DNA from: Sclerurus mexicanus
Lineage: Eukaryota > Chordata > Aves > Passeriformes > Furnariidae
Length of the DNA: 64,000 bases
Assembly: GCA_013396755.1 (NCBI GenBank)
Contig: VWZF01005124.1
Span: forward strand, 76,215-140,214
Direction of reading: 5' to 3'
Positions 12,831 to 25,555 of the stretch are shown here, piece after piece; within the stretch, counting starts at the first letter, position 1; each line of letters begins with the position of its first letter. The notes under the pieces are model-generated. The model made no database searches and was not told where the DNA came from. It saw only the letters and a list, made by a program, of their open reading frames with translations. Both the position numbers and the translations under genes were made by a program.

Positions 12831-14013
12831 AATTGTAAAAGAAAAATAAGCATACAAGTCCCTAAATTTATGTTCAGGACTTAATCCAATAAAATACTGA
12901 AAGCATACATTTACCTCTGTGAGTCTTTCTCTAAGAAGCACGGCTCAGTATTTTTGATACTCTACTTGGCCTGAGTTCAGGCCTTTCCTTGAGGTTCTTC
13001 TGTCCAGACTAGCAGTCACTTCCCTTTGTGGGGGTAATAGGAAGGAAAAGGTCGGCACTCTTAGTAACATGCATAGGATTTCAAAGTTATCTGTTCCTCT
13101 CCAGGAAATTTTTATGAAATGTAGGGCTAGTGACTAAAACCAAACTTTATAGAGGGACTTTTTTCAATGTATATTTTAAAGGAAAAAGTTGCAGGTTAAT
13201 TCATATACAACTGAAGGCAATGGAACTGAATTCTAAAACACAATGTAATTTACTTAAACCTCATCAAGTCCATGAAAAAAATATATTTCTATTTCTAAGA
13301 GCATTTACTGCAAACAAATATGAAATAAAATGTCCTCTAAAGATAGCATATGAGGATTACTGTAAAAACAAAAAACCCACTGTACTGAAAAAACCCCTGA
13401 CAATCCCAATCCAGAAGTATGTTCTTGGTGTAGAAACCAAAAATTTAGATAGCAAACTATGATCAGAGTGGTCCTGTCCTGTTCTAACCTCTAATGACAT
13501 TCAAAGCTGGACTGAGATACATAAGACTTCTGGAAATAAAAGGTTAAAAATCATATTTGAATTAAAAAAAAACACCAAAAAACAACAAAAGACAAATTGG
13601 GTATGAAGGTTTTGAGCAGAGTAAAAATTTACAAAGCAATATGTTAGAAACTAAGTATCTAAAAATGAATCAATTTTGTATTTATTTAAACTGGTGTTTA
13701 TTAAAGTTTTGTGCTTGTGTACCAGAACTGTAATAGCTGCATTTGTCTAATATTCAATGCAGTAAATATTGCTGTGCATTAAACTTAGTATTCTCATTCC
13801 GTGTGACTTAAAGCCAAACTTGCTGATTTTTTTTTTCATTTTTTTGAATCTCTACTACATCATTATAGATGGAATTAAATTTATGTTTGAAATAAAGCTT
13901 AAGGAAGACAGAATAGGTTTCTTGGGTATATCTTTGTCACTTCCTCAATAAGCAGGTTTCTTCACTTTCTTCTCTTTCCAAACAATACTGCATTTTAGTT
14001 TTTTAAAAGTCAC

Positions 14014-14050
14014 CTCTCTCTCTCTCTCGCCACACCCCCACACACACACA
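14014..14050. repeat. (CT)n followed by (CA)n microsatellite
   Basis: A CT dinucleotide run of about seven units passes through a short C-rich link into about six CA units. Confidence 0.85.
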
Positions 14051-17000
14051 CTTCCTTTCCTCATTATTTCATACCTGCATGATCAGTTTGCATCACATCT
14101 CTCCTTTTCTCCCCACATTTCTGTTGAACTTCATCAGTTTTTGTAGACACCTGCATCCTGGATTCCCTTTTCCACACCATCTTCTTTCACTAGGTGTGGT
14201 TTTCCCATAAAGAGGTGAGTTAGATTCTCCGAGGTGGATGACACAATGTTTCAAAGGCTAAGGTGAATCTTGAGAGTATGACATTTGGTGGATTTTCGTG
14301 CACAAAAATTTCAGCAGAGAACTCCGCTTTGCAGTTTGATATGCACAACACATAGCCTTGATCAAAAAAAGCCCTCGAAGGTATTAACAAGTCTCCTTCA
14401 GAAAGTTTCAGAACCCATGGAAAAAGTTCTCTTTTTAACCTCAAGATGTAAAAAGCAAAGCTAGTTTTTCCTCTAATGAAGACAGGAGCTGTTAGATTAA
14501 GCAATTAATTTACTTAAGCCTCACTGACATTTCTTCACTGTGCATCTTGACAACGCTCTCTGTGAACTTAATATCACCTTCACAAGTTTTCCTTGGAGAC
14601 CAGCATTAACATGATAGGAAACAAGAAGTGAATATCAACAACAGATGAATTAAAACTAAAAACTTCCACTTGATCCATCAAGTTCTAGCCACAACTCAGA
14701 GCTAATCTGGTCAGAAATGCCTCAGCCCTTCAGAACAAAGCACTCAAACATAATGGTGTCGAGCCTTTGCATGCCAATTTTGTGTTTTAACAATTTTTTA
14801 ACTCATGAAACAAACTTGTAATTTATGGTGTAAAATGTTTTCCTATCCCCTTTTTCTTAGGCCTTGCCTATATGGCAGAAACAAAAGAGAAGGTAAAAGG
14901 TACAAAACATTGGTTAAATAACAAGTTTGTGAAAGATACTCAGTAACTTTTTCTGTGAATACTCTTTCCTCCTCTCTTCTCTTAGTCCAGCTGGTGTCCT
15001 AAATTCAATTTCCTATTAAATTAGGTATTTCATTTTATAAAGTTTTTTGACATATTCTGTAAAAAAAAAAAAAAAAATCAAACTCAAAAAAAAAAAGAAA
15101 AAGAAGATGATTTTATAAAGCATGAGACTTTTTGCTCAATAAAACACATCATAAGCAACAGATTATTTCATTCAATTCCTGGTAGAAAAATTGCAGGGAT
15201 ATAAAATTGAAATTATACCTTGGACCTAACCCATACTTTTGGCATATAAATAAATGGTAACTATTAAACCTGAGTAAGACAACTGACTTGTCTTTTTTCA
15301 TCAGTGTTCAGCAGCAGAAACTTCATTTTAATTGGTTATCAAAGTCCAGGCTTGGCAAACATGCATGCAGATAGAAAATTTAAATTAAAAAGCAAATGTG
15401 TTATAGTTTAATACCTACTGTCTTTTAGCAAAAAACATGTTCATGTGTGAAAGCACTTGTACAGTTTGTCTGAAATAAACAAGGCAAATATGGAGCTTTG
15501 AGAAATACAGAGAATTCAAGCAAAAAAAATGAGATTGCAAAAAGAAAATTAAAGTCTTCATGTTTCAAAACAATTTCAACATAGGAGGAAAAAAATGGAA
15601 AAAAAAAAGAAATGGAAGGTTTGTAGAAAATAAACCAGTAATTATAAAAGTAGAAGATTGTATGTAGCAAAATTGACATGAAAAAAAAAACTAGAGAAGT
15701 TTGGGGAAAAAGGGAAAACTTCATTATTGGAATTAAATTAAAAAAAAAAAAGGATGTAAGCTGAAAAATGTTCTTTGAATTACTAGAAACATATATATTG
15801 ACTACATAGTTATTCATCTCCAGATGCCTGGTGCCTTGTATTTTTCTTCATCAAGGCCTGGAAGCATGAGTGTATGTAAGAGAATAAACACTTTTGATTC
15901 CAAGATCTAGGTTATTAGGGGAAGAGAGAGAAGTGTCTTTTTGGACAATTTCAAGTCCAAGGAATACAAGGAACCTTTTAGGATGAATTAGTTCTCTAAT
16001 GAAATGAGTGTTTTCTTGGATGAATGGCTTATGTTTGTCCTGACACTATATCGTGAAAGCCCAGAAACTCGTAATTTTAGTCTTTCATAAATCCTGAAAA
16101 CATTGTTTGATTCCAATTTACTGTGTTTAGTTTCCTATTTACCTTTCCTTTGCCTTTTCACTTTCCAAATTGTATTTGAAAGATATGCCTTTATCCTCCA
16201 AGTTTTACTTTTCCCTCTGTCATATACAAAATAATTTTGAAAAGCCTATGCAAAATCTGAACAAAACCAGCATGGAAAAAGTTGAGTATTTTTCATTTTA
16301 CATTTAGTTTTTGGTAATTGATCTTTATCAGGTTTTTTTCAGCCATTTTAAAATTTGCAATATCTGGATTATTATATCCAAGCATACAAAAAGTATTCTT
16401 AAATGTGGTGTCTGTTATATTTTTTTTTCAAACATTTGTAGGAGTAAAGGAAATTTGCATGAAAAAATATCACATACCAGAAAGTAAAAAAAAAAAAAAA
16501 GGCCATTCCAATCAAAATACCTGGTTCCTAAAAAGATGAAAATAAAAATTAAGCCTTTAAAAAACTGCAAGTATTGTTAAAACCTCACCACTCATAATTC
16601 AGCAGCAAAACTCCTACTGAAGTCACTAAGAACAAAAATTATTCTCTGACAACAACTAAAACTTATTTTCAAACAGAAAATTTTAAATGGCTGTGAAATG
16701 TTGCTGTAATACTATAATTGGCAGAACATTTTGCAATAAGGTCTCTTACTCATGATTTTCTAACCTAAATAAAACCTAAATTCCTAAGTCATTCTTCTCC
16801 AAAAATTTAGTACTGTCAATTGACTAGAGAGATGTGTTAATTTCAAACATATTTTAAAGAAGATTTTGCACTAAATCGATAGTGTGAATCTTTACTCTGA
16901 ATCTTTACTGTACTGCAGAAAGAAAATTATCTTCTTCACTGGGAGAAAAACAGTTTGTGAATAGAGGCGATCTAGAAAGTGAGGGGTTAGAACTAGAAGA

Positions 17001-17460
17001 AAACTGAAGAAATGTAGATGAAATTAAAGATACTATATTGTCTATTTCTATACAAGTTTTGCTAGCTGTTTCTGACCAAATTAGTTTTTCCTCATTCTTA
17101 TTGAAGATAATAAGGCATAAAGCCATCGCAGATAAATGCAGATCAGACTTTTCTATGCCTCTTACACATTTGAGCTAACATGAATAGCACGGGTGTCTGA
17201 ATCCAGTCTTCAGTGCAAGCTCAATTCCTAAGCTAACAGTGCTCTTAGTTGTTACCCATATTTGTCTAAGAAGAGTTCTGTTACCAAAAAATAACAACTC
17301 TGCAATGACCAGTAAGGCTGAAGAGAGAACAGACTGCACCTGTGGGCCAAGGCAGAAGCTTCTTCAGTAACACAAATGTGACATCTGGCAACACTTACCA
17401 TAACTAACACAACACCAAGCAATCTACTCTCTCTCTCTCAATCATGTGGTCTCCACATCT

Positions 17461-17560
17461 GTTTTTGTTTTTTTTTAATGTTGGTTGGTTGCTTGGTTTG
17501 CTTGATTGGGGTTTTGTTTCTGTTGTTGTTGTTGAGATTTTTGTTGTTTGTTGTTTTTTT
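17461..17560. repeat. T/G-rich low-complexity tract with (TTG)n
   Basis: Poly(T), GGTT-type and GTTGTTGTTG runs alternate. Simple-sequence DNA that accounts for a Leu/Phe/Val-rich chance open frame. Confidence 0.75.
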
Positions 17561-20287
17561 CCCTTCAGTATCTTCTGAATACAGCTCAGTTAAGTCTAAA
17601 GTTGCTTGTGTTTCATTGTTATTAATCTTCCTTCATAGCAGACACATGCATCAGTCTCCTTGAACTCCCCAATGGGGGATACTATTTTATAATTTTGCTA
17701 GGTAAGTTAAAGATGATTGCTATATGATTAAGTATAAACTGATGTATTTCAGTAATAAACTCACCCAATACCAAAGACAGGGGTTTGCTGTTTCACTCCT
17801 TATTTCACATCTTATTAAAAAAAAGCAACATGTACACTGTTTTTATATTTTATTCAGCTGTAGTATTACTGAGAAAAGTGTGGGGTTTGCACTTTAGTGT
17901 CTTAAGACACAAATATTTATGCTTATAGATCAAAGGTTTAAAAGTCTGATGTTCCTCAGAAAATGATAGTTAATATTTGATGTGTTACTTCGTACTATAA
18001 TGACAATACTATACTAAGAATTCATGCTCCTCAGTCTGTGAAAGGATATATTATTAGAAGGTTTCAAAATTTCTTATCAGTGTTATTACAAGTAATTTTG
18101 GGTATATGATGAAATGCTCAAAAAATAATGACCAGCAAAGCAATGGCTAACAAAGGAGCTCAGCATTTATAGATATACTACAGTGTCATGGACAACTGTA
18201 GTCAATGGCCAACTATCAGGTCTTGTTTCTCTCTAGACAATCTAATGAAAAAAATTTGACAAAACATTTTCCTAATGCATATCCTCTATTTTAACTGAGC
18301 AGTGAATTCCAGAGTTGGAGAACATTTCAAAATGCACACTTCCAGAGTTATTAAATTAAGATATATTTAAGTCCTATACTGTATTTAATATAGATCTTGT
18401 AAAAGCAGCAGAATAACACAATCATTCTTTAATCCAAACAAGGCAAGAATATTTTCCTTCTTCCAAAGAATTTGACCTGGTTTTAGTCAAATTACTAGTT
18501 CAATATGAAAATATAAAATCTATGAAAGAATAAACCATAATTTATTCAGTTGCATATTTATTCTTATTAAAACATAGTCTTGTGATATGTTATCACGTTC
18601 TTTGCTAAATGAATGAGGTATGAAAATTTTAGTTCATAACACAAGGCAGGATGAAGAGGATGCTGATTAAAGCATAGATATATAGTTAAAGTCATAGATG
18701 CACTACAATGTATTAAGATCTTGGAGTTTTTTTGGTTTGACTGAGAGGGCATCCAATTCCTATTTTACACTAAAATTGATGATGGGAAGTAAAAAATAGT
18801 CAAAAGCCATCATATGACCAAAATTAAGACTGGGAAAAAGCATGAAGTATTTGACCAAAAATACAGAGTACATTATTAGTCATGTCTGTTCAAATTCCTG
18901 AGAAAGAATATGCAAAGACAGGTAGTTTTAATAACATGTAAGGAGGTAAAAGGTTAATGTTTATATTTCCCTAATGAGAAAACAAAATCTATTTTCCTAA
19001 CCAGAAGACATGGGAAGATCAAACATTGTTGATGAATTTCACATTTTCTGATGACAGCTTTTCTATATAAAAAAAATGCAATGAAACAGGCACTACTTTT
19101 GAGGTCATCTGATCAAAGTTTAATAAGTGCAGTGGTCTGATTATAAACATTATTGTTTTCATCTTGGAAACATCTGAAAAAACACCCCACCTTATCTGGT
19201 AACAGTTTCTATTTTCCAGGAGTTTTATCTGCATATAGCAAATAGCATGGTACTAAGAACAAGAAATTTGACTAACAAAGAAAGGTAAATGTAATAGGAA
19301 GGATAGACAAGCAGATTCAGATATGGATGGACCAGTTACTCTGGTGTCAGTGCCATCCATAATAAAAAACCACAAAAAACAGATATGGACAAAATCCAGA
19401 AAGACCAAACAACAACAAAGGAATTAATCAAAAGTAAATGAATAAATTAGAGAATACCATAAAAAAAAAAAAGTTTATAAAAAGATGTGTTTGAATAACA
19501 GATTTCTAATAAAGCATTGCACAGACATATTTTACATATCATAAAAAGGAATCAGTATTACATATTTTGAACTAGGTATTTTTAAATTATGAACTGAATT
19601 GTTCACCGAACATTATGACACTTTGGGGATTTAATCTCAGGGATTTAATGCAAGCAATTCATATCTATCAAGAATAAATATGTTGGTAGAATTTGTGAAA
19701 AAAACTGAGAGATGAACAAATTGCTATGGGAGAGAGATCTCAATGAGATATTTTCTTGTCTGTTCAGTAATGTGGGCTTTGTTGAATGAACATTTTAATA
19801 CAGCCAAATGCAGTGTTATAAGCATTTGTAATGCTTGTGTACAAAACACAACCTTGCAAACTAAGGATTATATGTTGCAACACTGAAACAGAGAAGTCAT
19901 AAGCACCTGTTCTACAAAAGCTTTCACAATAAATCTCTAGCTAAAGATCACCAAGAGAATATGGCTTAAAAATCATGAAGAGAAATAATCTTTCATGTAT
20001 TCATAAAGACCAATATTGGACCACAAACTCCATTCTGCCTCTGTGATTTCAAAAACTGATATTGAAAAATTGGAAAGATTTTAGAAAAGTTCAAAATGTT
20101 GTTCTATCATCCAGGAGCATGGTTTAGTAAGACTAAATGTAGGATTGAATGGTCATTCACTTACAGTCTATAAGCATATACAGTATAGGCATTAACGTGT
20201 TTATCACAATAATTTCAAATTCAGTGCACAGCTGAAAATAAGGAAGCTCTACGGAGCTACATCTGGATTCTTCTACTCATCAGTGTT

Positions 20288-20318
20288 TATATATAATGTT
20301 TATATATATATATGTATA
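20288..20318. repeat. (TA)n microsatellite
   Basis: Two runs of alternating TA separated by a short AATGTT spacer. Confidence 0.8.
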
Positions 20319-21308
20319 ATGCTAAGCAGAATGCATTTTTAAAATTCTACTCCAAAATTTGTTTCCCTTTTATGGAAATAATCAGTGTGACTTCCTAAGA
20401 CTTTTGTTAATAATTCCCTATTTATTCAAGGAGGAAACACTTTTAAATACTTCCATTGATTTGTATTCAAGTGAAGCTGTGAATGTGAAAATACATTTGT
20501 GTTGCAACTGAAAATAACACTTAAATCTAAAAGAACAGCTAGAATCCATTACAAAAAAAAAAAAGCAAATACTAAAATGGCAAGAAGAATTAAAATTCAG
20601 TGAAACTGAAGAAAAACAGAAGAAATTCAGATGAGCATTCATATTTCCACTGGAATTCTTAAAAAAAAAATAAAATAAAAAAGGTAGAGAGAGAAGTGAC
20701 ATCTATGTAGGCAGGAATTTGATAGGATGATTATTCCTATCTTAGAAAAAAAAGAATAAATTTAAAGAAAACAGAAGAAACAAATGCAAAAGAGAAGGAA
20801 GGAGAAAGGTAGAATTATATCTAGAGTTGTTGAAAAAAAGATTTAAATGGTTACTAGAAGTGATTTGGTTTTTGATATTTATACATATAGGTACCATAGT
20901 CATCTTTCTGGTTCATTAATTGGATTCTTTCCTGGTTCTTTTTGTATTCAAGATTTGTCTTTTCAATATGATTCTGCTTTTCCTTCACTAGTCCTTTCCT
21001 TGTGGAACATTTTATGGACAGCTATTGTCTTTCTTCCCTTAATGTGGACTGAGAGCTCCCCACTGACAAATTTGCCAGATGGTCACAATCTGTAAATTCC
21101 ATACAAAATTTTTGTTCATTGTTCAGATTTGTTAATCTCAACAAATCCCACCCACACTGATATTTCTCTCTGGCTACAGCAGGTGATGTTGAGAGCTGAA
21201 TTATAGTGATGTACCTCTGTGGTTCCAATTTATCTTTCATACACTCTATTCTTAGAACAAAAGCACCTATCTAAAAGTAGATGTCCCCCTTGACATAACA
21301 CAACTACA

Positions 21309-22035
21309 GGATCACAGAACAGTTGAGGTAGGAAGGCACCCCTGGACGCTGCCTAGTTCTACCCCCTTCACCCCAGGTCAAAGGATGATCACCTGAGGCT
21401 GTGTACAACTGGGTTTGAGAATCTTCAAGAGTGGAGATTGTACCGCCTGCCTACTCAACCTGTTTCAGAGTTTGTCCATTCTGAAAGCAAAATGGTTTTT
21501 TCTTATGTTTGAGTAGAATGTCCTGTCTCATTTTGGGCCCATTACTTATTGTCTTGTCACTGGATATCACTGAGAAAAAACAGAGTCCGTCTTCTTTGCT
21601 CAGTTCCACAAGGTATTTATACACTCTGATAAGATCTGCCTCCTCCAGACGAAATTATTTTAGGTCTCTCAGACTCAAACAAATGAAAGATGATCTGATT
21701 CCCTAAACACCACTCCAGATGTGGCTTCTCTCATGCCAAACAGAGGGGATGCATCATCTACTTTGCTCTGCTTGTGATCGTCTTTCTAACACAGTCCAGG
21801 ATGCTGTTTGCCTTCCTTGCCACAAGGACACATCACTGTTTCGTGGTCAGCTTGTTGTCTACCAGTACCCTAAAGTTCTTGACAAAAAAAAGCTTTCCAG
21901 TCAGTCAGCCTCTAGTGTATATTGGTGTCTGAGGTTATTCCTCCCCAGAGCAAGACTTGGCACTTCACTTAATTTCATGAGATTCCTGTCAGTCCATTAC
22001 TCTAGTCTGTTGAGATCCCTCTGAACATCTTTGGT
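21309..22035 (-). mobile_element. CR1 LINE fragment, 3' end and ORF2 C-terminal region
   Basis: Read on the plus strand it begins GGATCACAGAACAGTTGAGG, the reverse complement of a CR1 3' terminus. Then come diverged copies of familiar CR1 phrases: a CTAGTTCTACCCC-like segment, CAACCTGTTTCAGAG near 21,458-21,472, GTCTTGTCACTGG near 21,551-21,563, and CTCCAGATGTGGC near 21,713-21,725. CTTGTTGTCTACCAG (near 21,850) and TTTCATGAGATTCCTGTC follow, ending close to 22,035. The element is therefore 5'-truncated and inserted on the minus strand. Truncation lies upstream of the 3' end by about 730 bp, typical of CR1 copies. Many indels and stops show it is inactive. Just beyond its 5' end lies a 23-bp A run (22,158-22,180). 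Confidence 0.85.
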
Positions 22036-22157
22036 TTTAAAAAGTAGACTACATTCTCCAATATTAAAATCCATTTATTTTGCCTTAAATTACTGCTTAC
22101 ATATTTTTGGAAACATGACATCAATCTGAGAATAAATTGACATTCTCTGTATTTCTT

Positions 22158-22180
22158 AAAAAAAAAAAAAAAAAAAAAAA
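22158..22180. repeat. Poly(A) run
   Basis: Uninterrupted A run of 23 bp between two oppositely oriented CR1 fossils. CR1 elements do not normally end in poly(A), so it is not explained by either of them. Confidence 0.9.
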
Positions 22181-22435
22181 TTAAAGCTTCTTGTAAATCC
22201 TACTACTTTACAAACCCTACTACTTCTGAAACTTGAAGTCATTGTGTAGTGAATACTCATGATCAAATGTTCATATATACACTGAGAAACATTAGCCATT
22301 TCTGCTGACATAAGGACTCCAATAAATACATGGCTAGCAACAACATAAAGACAGACAAGTCCATAACACGTGGATTTCATTGACTGAACAACTGACTGGC
22401 AGATAGGTTCAAAGGGTTCAGTCGGATAATATCAG

Positions 22436-23155
22436 TCAATAGACTGATGGCATAACCCTGGTTATGCATACAAACTGGGGGACAAGAGACTGGAGAGCAG
22501 CCCTATGGAAAGAGAGCTGAACCTCTGGGTTGATGGCAGATTGAATATGAGTCAACAGTGAGCCCTGGCAGCCAAAAGGCACAACTGTGCATCAAAGGCC
22601 GGTAGAAGGAAGTGATTGTCCCAGTCTATACTGCATTAGTGCTGTTCCACCCAGAGTCCTAGAGTCCTGTGTGCAGTTTTGAGTGCCTCAACACACAAAT
22701 GATACAAATCTAGATTGTATCCAGAGGAGGGTGGCCAAGACAGTGAAAGGCAAGATTTACAAGGGGCAACTCATGTCACTTGGTTTGTTCATCTGGGAGA
22801 GGAGAAGGCTGAGGGGTGACTTTATCACAGCCTACAATTTCCTCAAGGGCAGGGGAGAGGGAGGTGCTGATCTCCTCTCTATGGTAACTAGCAATCAGTC
22901 ACAAGGAAATGGAATGAAGCTGTATCAAGGGGAAGCTCAGATTGGACACTGGGAAAGGGTTTTTTCACTGAGAGCAGTCACTGGGACAGGCTTCCCAGGG
23001 AAGTGGTCATGGGACCAGTCCTGTCAGAGCAGGAGAAGCACCTGGACAATGGTATTAGTCATATGATTTAATTTTACTTAGTGCAGGGAGGAACCGTGAA
23101 TTGGTCTCCATGATCTTTACGGGTGGATCTATTTCAACTTGAGATATTATGTGTT
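22436..23155 (+). mobile_element. CR1 LINE fragment, ORF2 C-terminal end to 3' terminus
   Basis: The sequence follows the CR1 consensus through 'ATAACCCTGGTTATGCATAC', 'CTGGAGAGCAGCCC', 'GAGTCAACAGTGAGCCCTGG', 'AGTGATTGTCCCAGTCT', 'TGTGTGCAGTTTTGAG', 'CACTTGGTTTGTTCATCTGG' and 'GAGGAGAAGGCTGAGGGGTG'. It closes with a diverged 3' end (GGGTGGATCTATTTCAACTTGAGATATTATGTG, split across 23,120-23,155). It is 5'-truncated and on the plus strand, head-to-head with the minus-strand CR1 at 21,309-22,035. No functional protein remains. Confidence 0.88.
22683..23066 (+). pseudogene. Decayed CR1 ORF2 C-terminal reading frame
   Basis: A 127-codon open frame lies wholly inside the CR1 fossil. Its first half still shows the C-terminal signature of avian CR1 ORF2 protein, including a CIQRRVAK-like stretch, LGLF.WERRRLRGD and YNFLKG near residues 12-50. 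Frame quality falls off toward the end, where the tail reads through shifted or non-consensus sequence. In life this part follows the reverse transcriptase domain of the retrotransposon's polyprotein. It lacks the endonuclease and the catalytic reverse transcriptase motifs, so it is an inactive remnant and not a host gene. Confidence 0.75.
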
Positions 23156-23655
23156 TATTCTTATTTAGTGAAGCCACCTATGCATTTTACGAGTTTCTGT
23201 TTTCTGAAACTCCCAAAGTCTCAAAAGATTTGTTATTTCACATTATTCCATACTTACCATAGTGATCTTATATTTCAATCTGGACATTGTTTAAAAATGC
23301 TGTGGCTATACATTTGGTATATTTATCAACTGTACTTTGAAGTTCTCCCTATCAATAATAGACTTGAGATGTGGAATACAAGATGTTCTATTGTCTACGA
23401 CATTGCAAGACTTGAAAATAAAACAAGTAAGGATCCTCCTGCAGACAGGATATAAATCTATCATTTTTTGGCAAGAAAGTACAAACGTGGTTGAAACCCA
23501 CAAACAATCTTGGGATACAAAGATAATGTTTAAAATTGAAAATAATATTTGAAATGTGATACAGCTATGAGTATATGAGCATATACAAATTTATGCATAT
23601 TCATTAAGACAAAAATTAAAGACAGTAATATCTTCTATGGAAATGGAATTTGGAT

Positions 23656-23682
23656 TTGTTTGTTTGTTTGTTTGTTTTCCTA
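23656..23682. repeat. (TTTG)n microsatellite
   Basis: About six tandem TTTG units. Confidence 0.9.
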
Positions 23683-25446
23683 ACGGAAAGATACTCAAAG
23701 GGTAACTATAAAATAATGGAAAATAAGATAAGAAGTTAAATATTGCTAATACGTAAGATACAGTCCAGTCTCTGATTTCATAGTTGGATAAGATTTTTAA
23801 ATTCTGCTGATTATCTATGACTCTAGTCCTGAGCTGACAATTTCTGGAAAGATGAATAAAATATTAAATACTTTAGTTAAAGTAAGCATGAAAACCTAAT
23901 CCTGTGACAAATAGAATTAGAAACTGCATCTGAATACTGGTGCTTGAGCTCATAAGTCAAACACTGTGAGATTAAAAGTTTTCCCATGTTTATATCAGGT
24001 TTTCAACCATGTAAGACAAAATAGAAAAAAAAAATTGCATTCCTATGTACTCAAGCAAATTAGTGTTCATCTGTACTATGAGGGGAACAATTAGTAATGT
24101 ATCTTGGCCCTTTGGTCATAACACATTTCCTGCGTCTATCTATGATATCAGCCAATAAAGTTTTCTACTTTCTCAAAATTAGTCTTTTCCCTTTTTACAG
24201 ACTTTATGAAAAAAATTCAAATGAAATATGATCAAAAGTAAATTTTATAAAGCACAAAAATGCCATGCTACCTCCTTTTCTTTTAAGCTTGCGTTTATTT
24301 CTAGGCAAATACATAAATTACTGAACATTCCCGTACTTGTCTTATTTACACTCTGGAAATAAAAATCTGTAGGTTGATTGTTTTTTTCTTTTTGTTTGGT
24401 TCATTGTTTTTGTTTTTAACTTCCTCAGCATAGTTGATGTTTTAAAATATTTTTCTGCTCTATATGAGGAAAAAACAAACAAACAAACCAGGAATTCAAA
24501 GTTGTAAGAGGGAGAAAATGAGAAACTTCTCTCTCTTTCTCATACATCATACTCCCTCTGCACATCATACACTGTTATTAAGGGATGTCTGAAGGAAGAA
24601 GTATCCTAGGACTCTTACTGCAAGGAACATATGCAAATCACAGGGTCTTTTGTCTACCTAGAAGTAGACCTAGAAATTGCTGCACTTCAAATTATTAACT
24701 GAAGCAGAAACTTAAGACTTTTGCTCATAGTATCAACACTTCAAAGTTACAAATTAATTTACTCCTTAATTTATCAGGTTGAATATATTACATAAACTAT
24801 CATCCCCTTATTTAGAGCAATCAATTTTCTTTGGTTTTACTGCCTGAATTTTTGGAATGCAAATGATCTTTCACTAAAGGTGACTTTTGTATAAATTCTT
24901 ATATTCATGACACAGATCACACAAATAACTAGAAAGAAGAATTTTTTTCCAAGTGACATTATCTAATATTTTTACCCTACAATTTTCAAGCTAAGAGAAT
25001 CTAATTTCTTGTGATGAAATCTAAAAGAACAAAAACAATTTACAAAATAAGATAATTACATTCTAAATGGTTTCAGAAGGCCAAAATCAGTTCATTTCTT
25101 TCAAATCTATATTTGAAAATACATTAAGTCACAATAATGAATTTGATTCATATCCCTTTGACCTCAGTTTTAGATTTTTACTTCAAATGACACTAAAGGA
25201 CATGTATAAGAACTATTAGATTCATGCTGTCACCTCCTGACACTGCCAGAAGCAATTACTGAATTAAACGCATTGACTACACACTTGGAAACTCCACAGT
25301 TATGTACATAGTTACATTCTTATTAAGGGAATAAAACTTCAGGAAGAAAGTAGGTGGGGAGAGAAAAGTCTTATTTTGAGTTGAAATAATTCAGATATTT
25401 CCTAAAAATGCCTCTCTCTTTTTTTTTCTTCCCATTTTTTAAAAAG

Positions 25447-25555
25447 TAATAATTTGGCATGCTCAACTGCACTAAAGAATGAAGCAAGTCACTACTTTGG
25501 AAAAATCCTGGAAATACTTAAGCAAGAGAAAATACACAGGGCAATGACTGAAAAG
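25447..25555 (+). other. Weak candidate exon (unrecognised)
   Basis: A strong pyrimidine tract (25,411-25,440) ends in AAAAAG at 25,446. It is followed by 109 bp open in one frame (36 codons after one leading base) and then by a good splice donor, G|GTAAGC, at 25,556. The frame encodes a hydrophilic segment containing ASHYFGKILEILKQEK, which I do not recognise. The acceptor is unusual because A residues separate the pyrimidine tract from the AG. The frame stays open through the donor to 25,747, and open runs of this length occur by chance. With no partner exon visible, this is only a candidate. Confidence 0.15.

Larger units (their letters stand above)
12831..21308. other. AT-rich unique DNA, no gene seen
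   Basis: About 8.5 kb without recognised mobile elements or coding exons. It holds scattered simple repeats (CT then CA at 14,014-14,050, T/G-rich at 17,461-17,560, TA-rich at 20,288-20,318) and many A/T homopolymers. The 130-codon open frame on the minus strand at 15,425-15,817 is Phe-rich because it reads poly(A) runs in reverse. Confidence 0.6.

Noticed and set aside
15425..15817. 130-codon open frame on the minus strand
   Set aside because: Phe- and Leu-rich because it reads several poly(A)/A-rich runs in reverse; no domain, no splice context, fits chance in low-complexity DNA.
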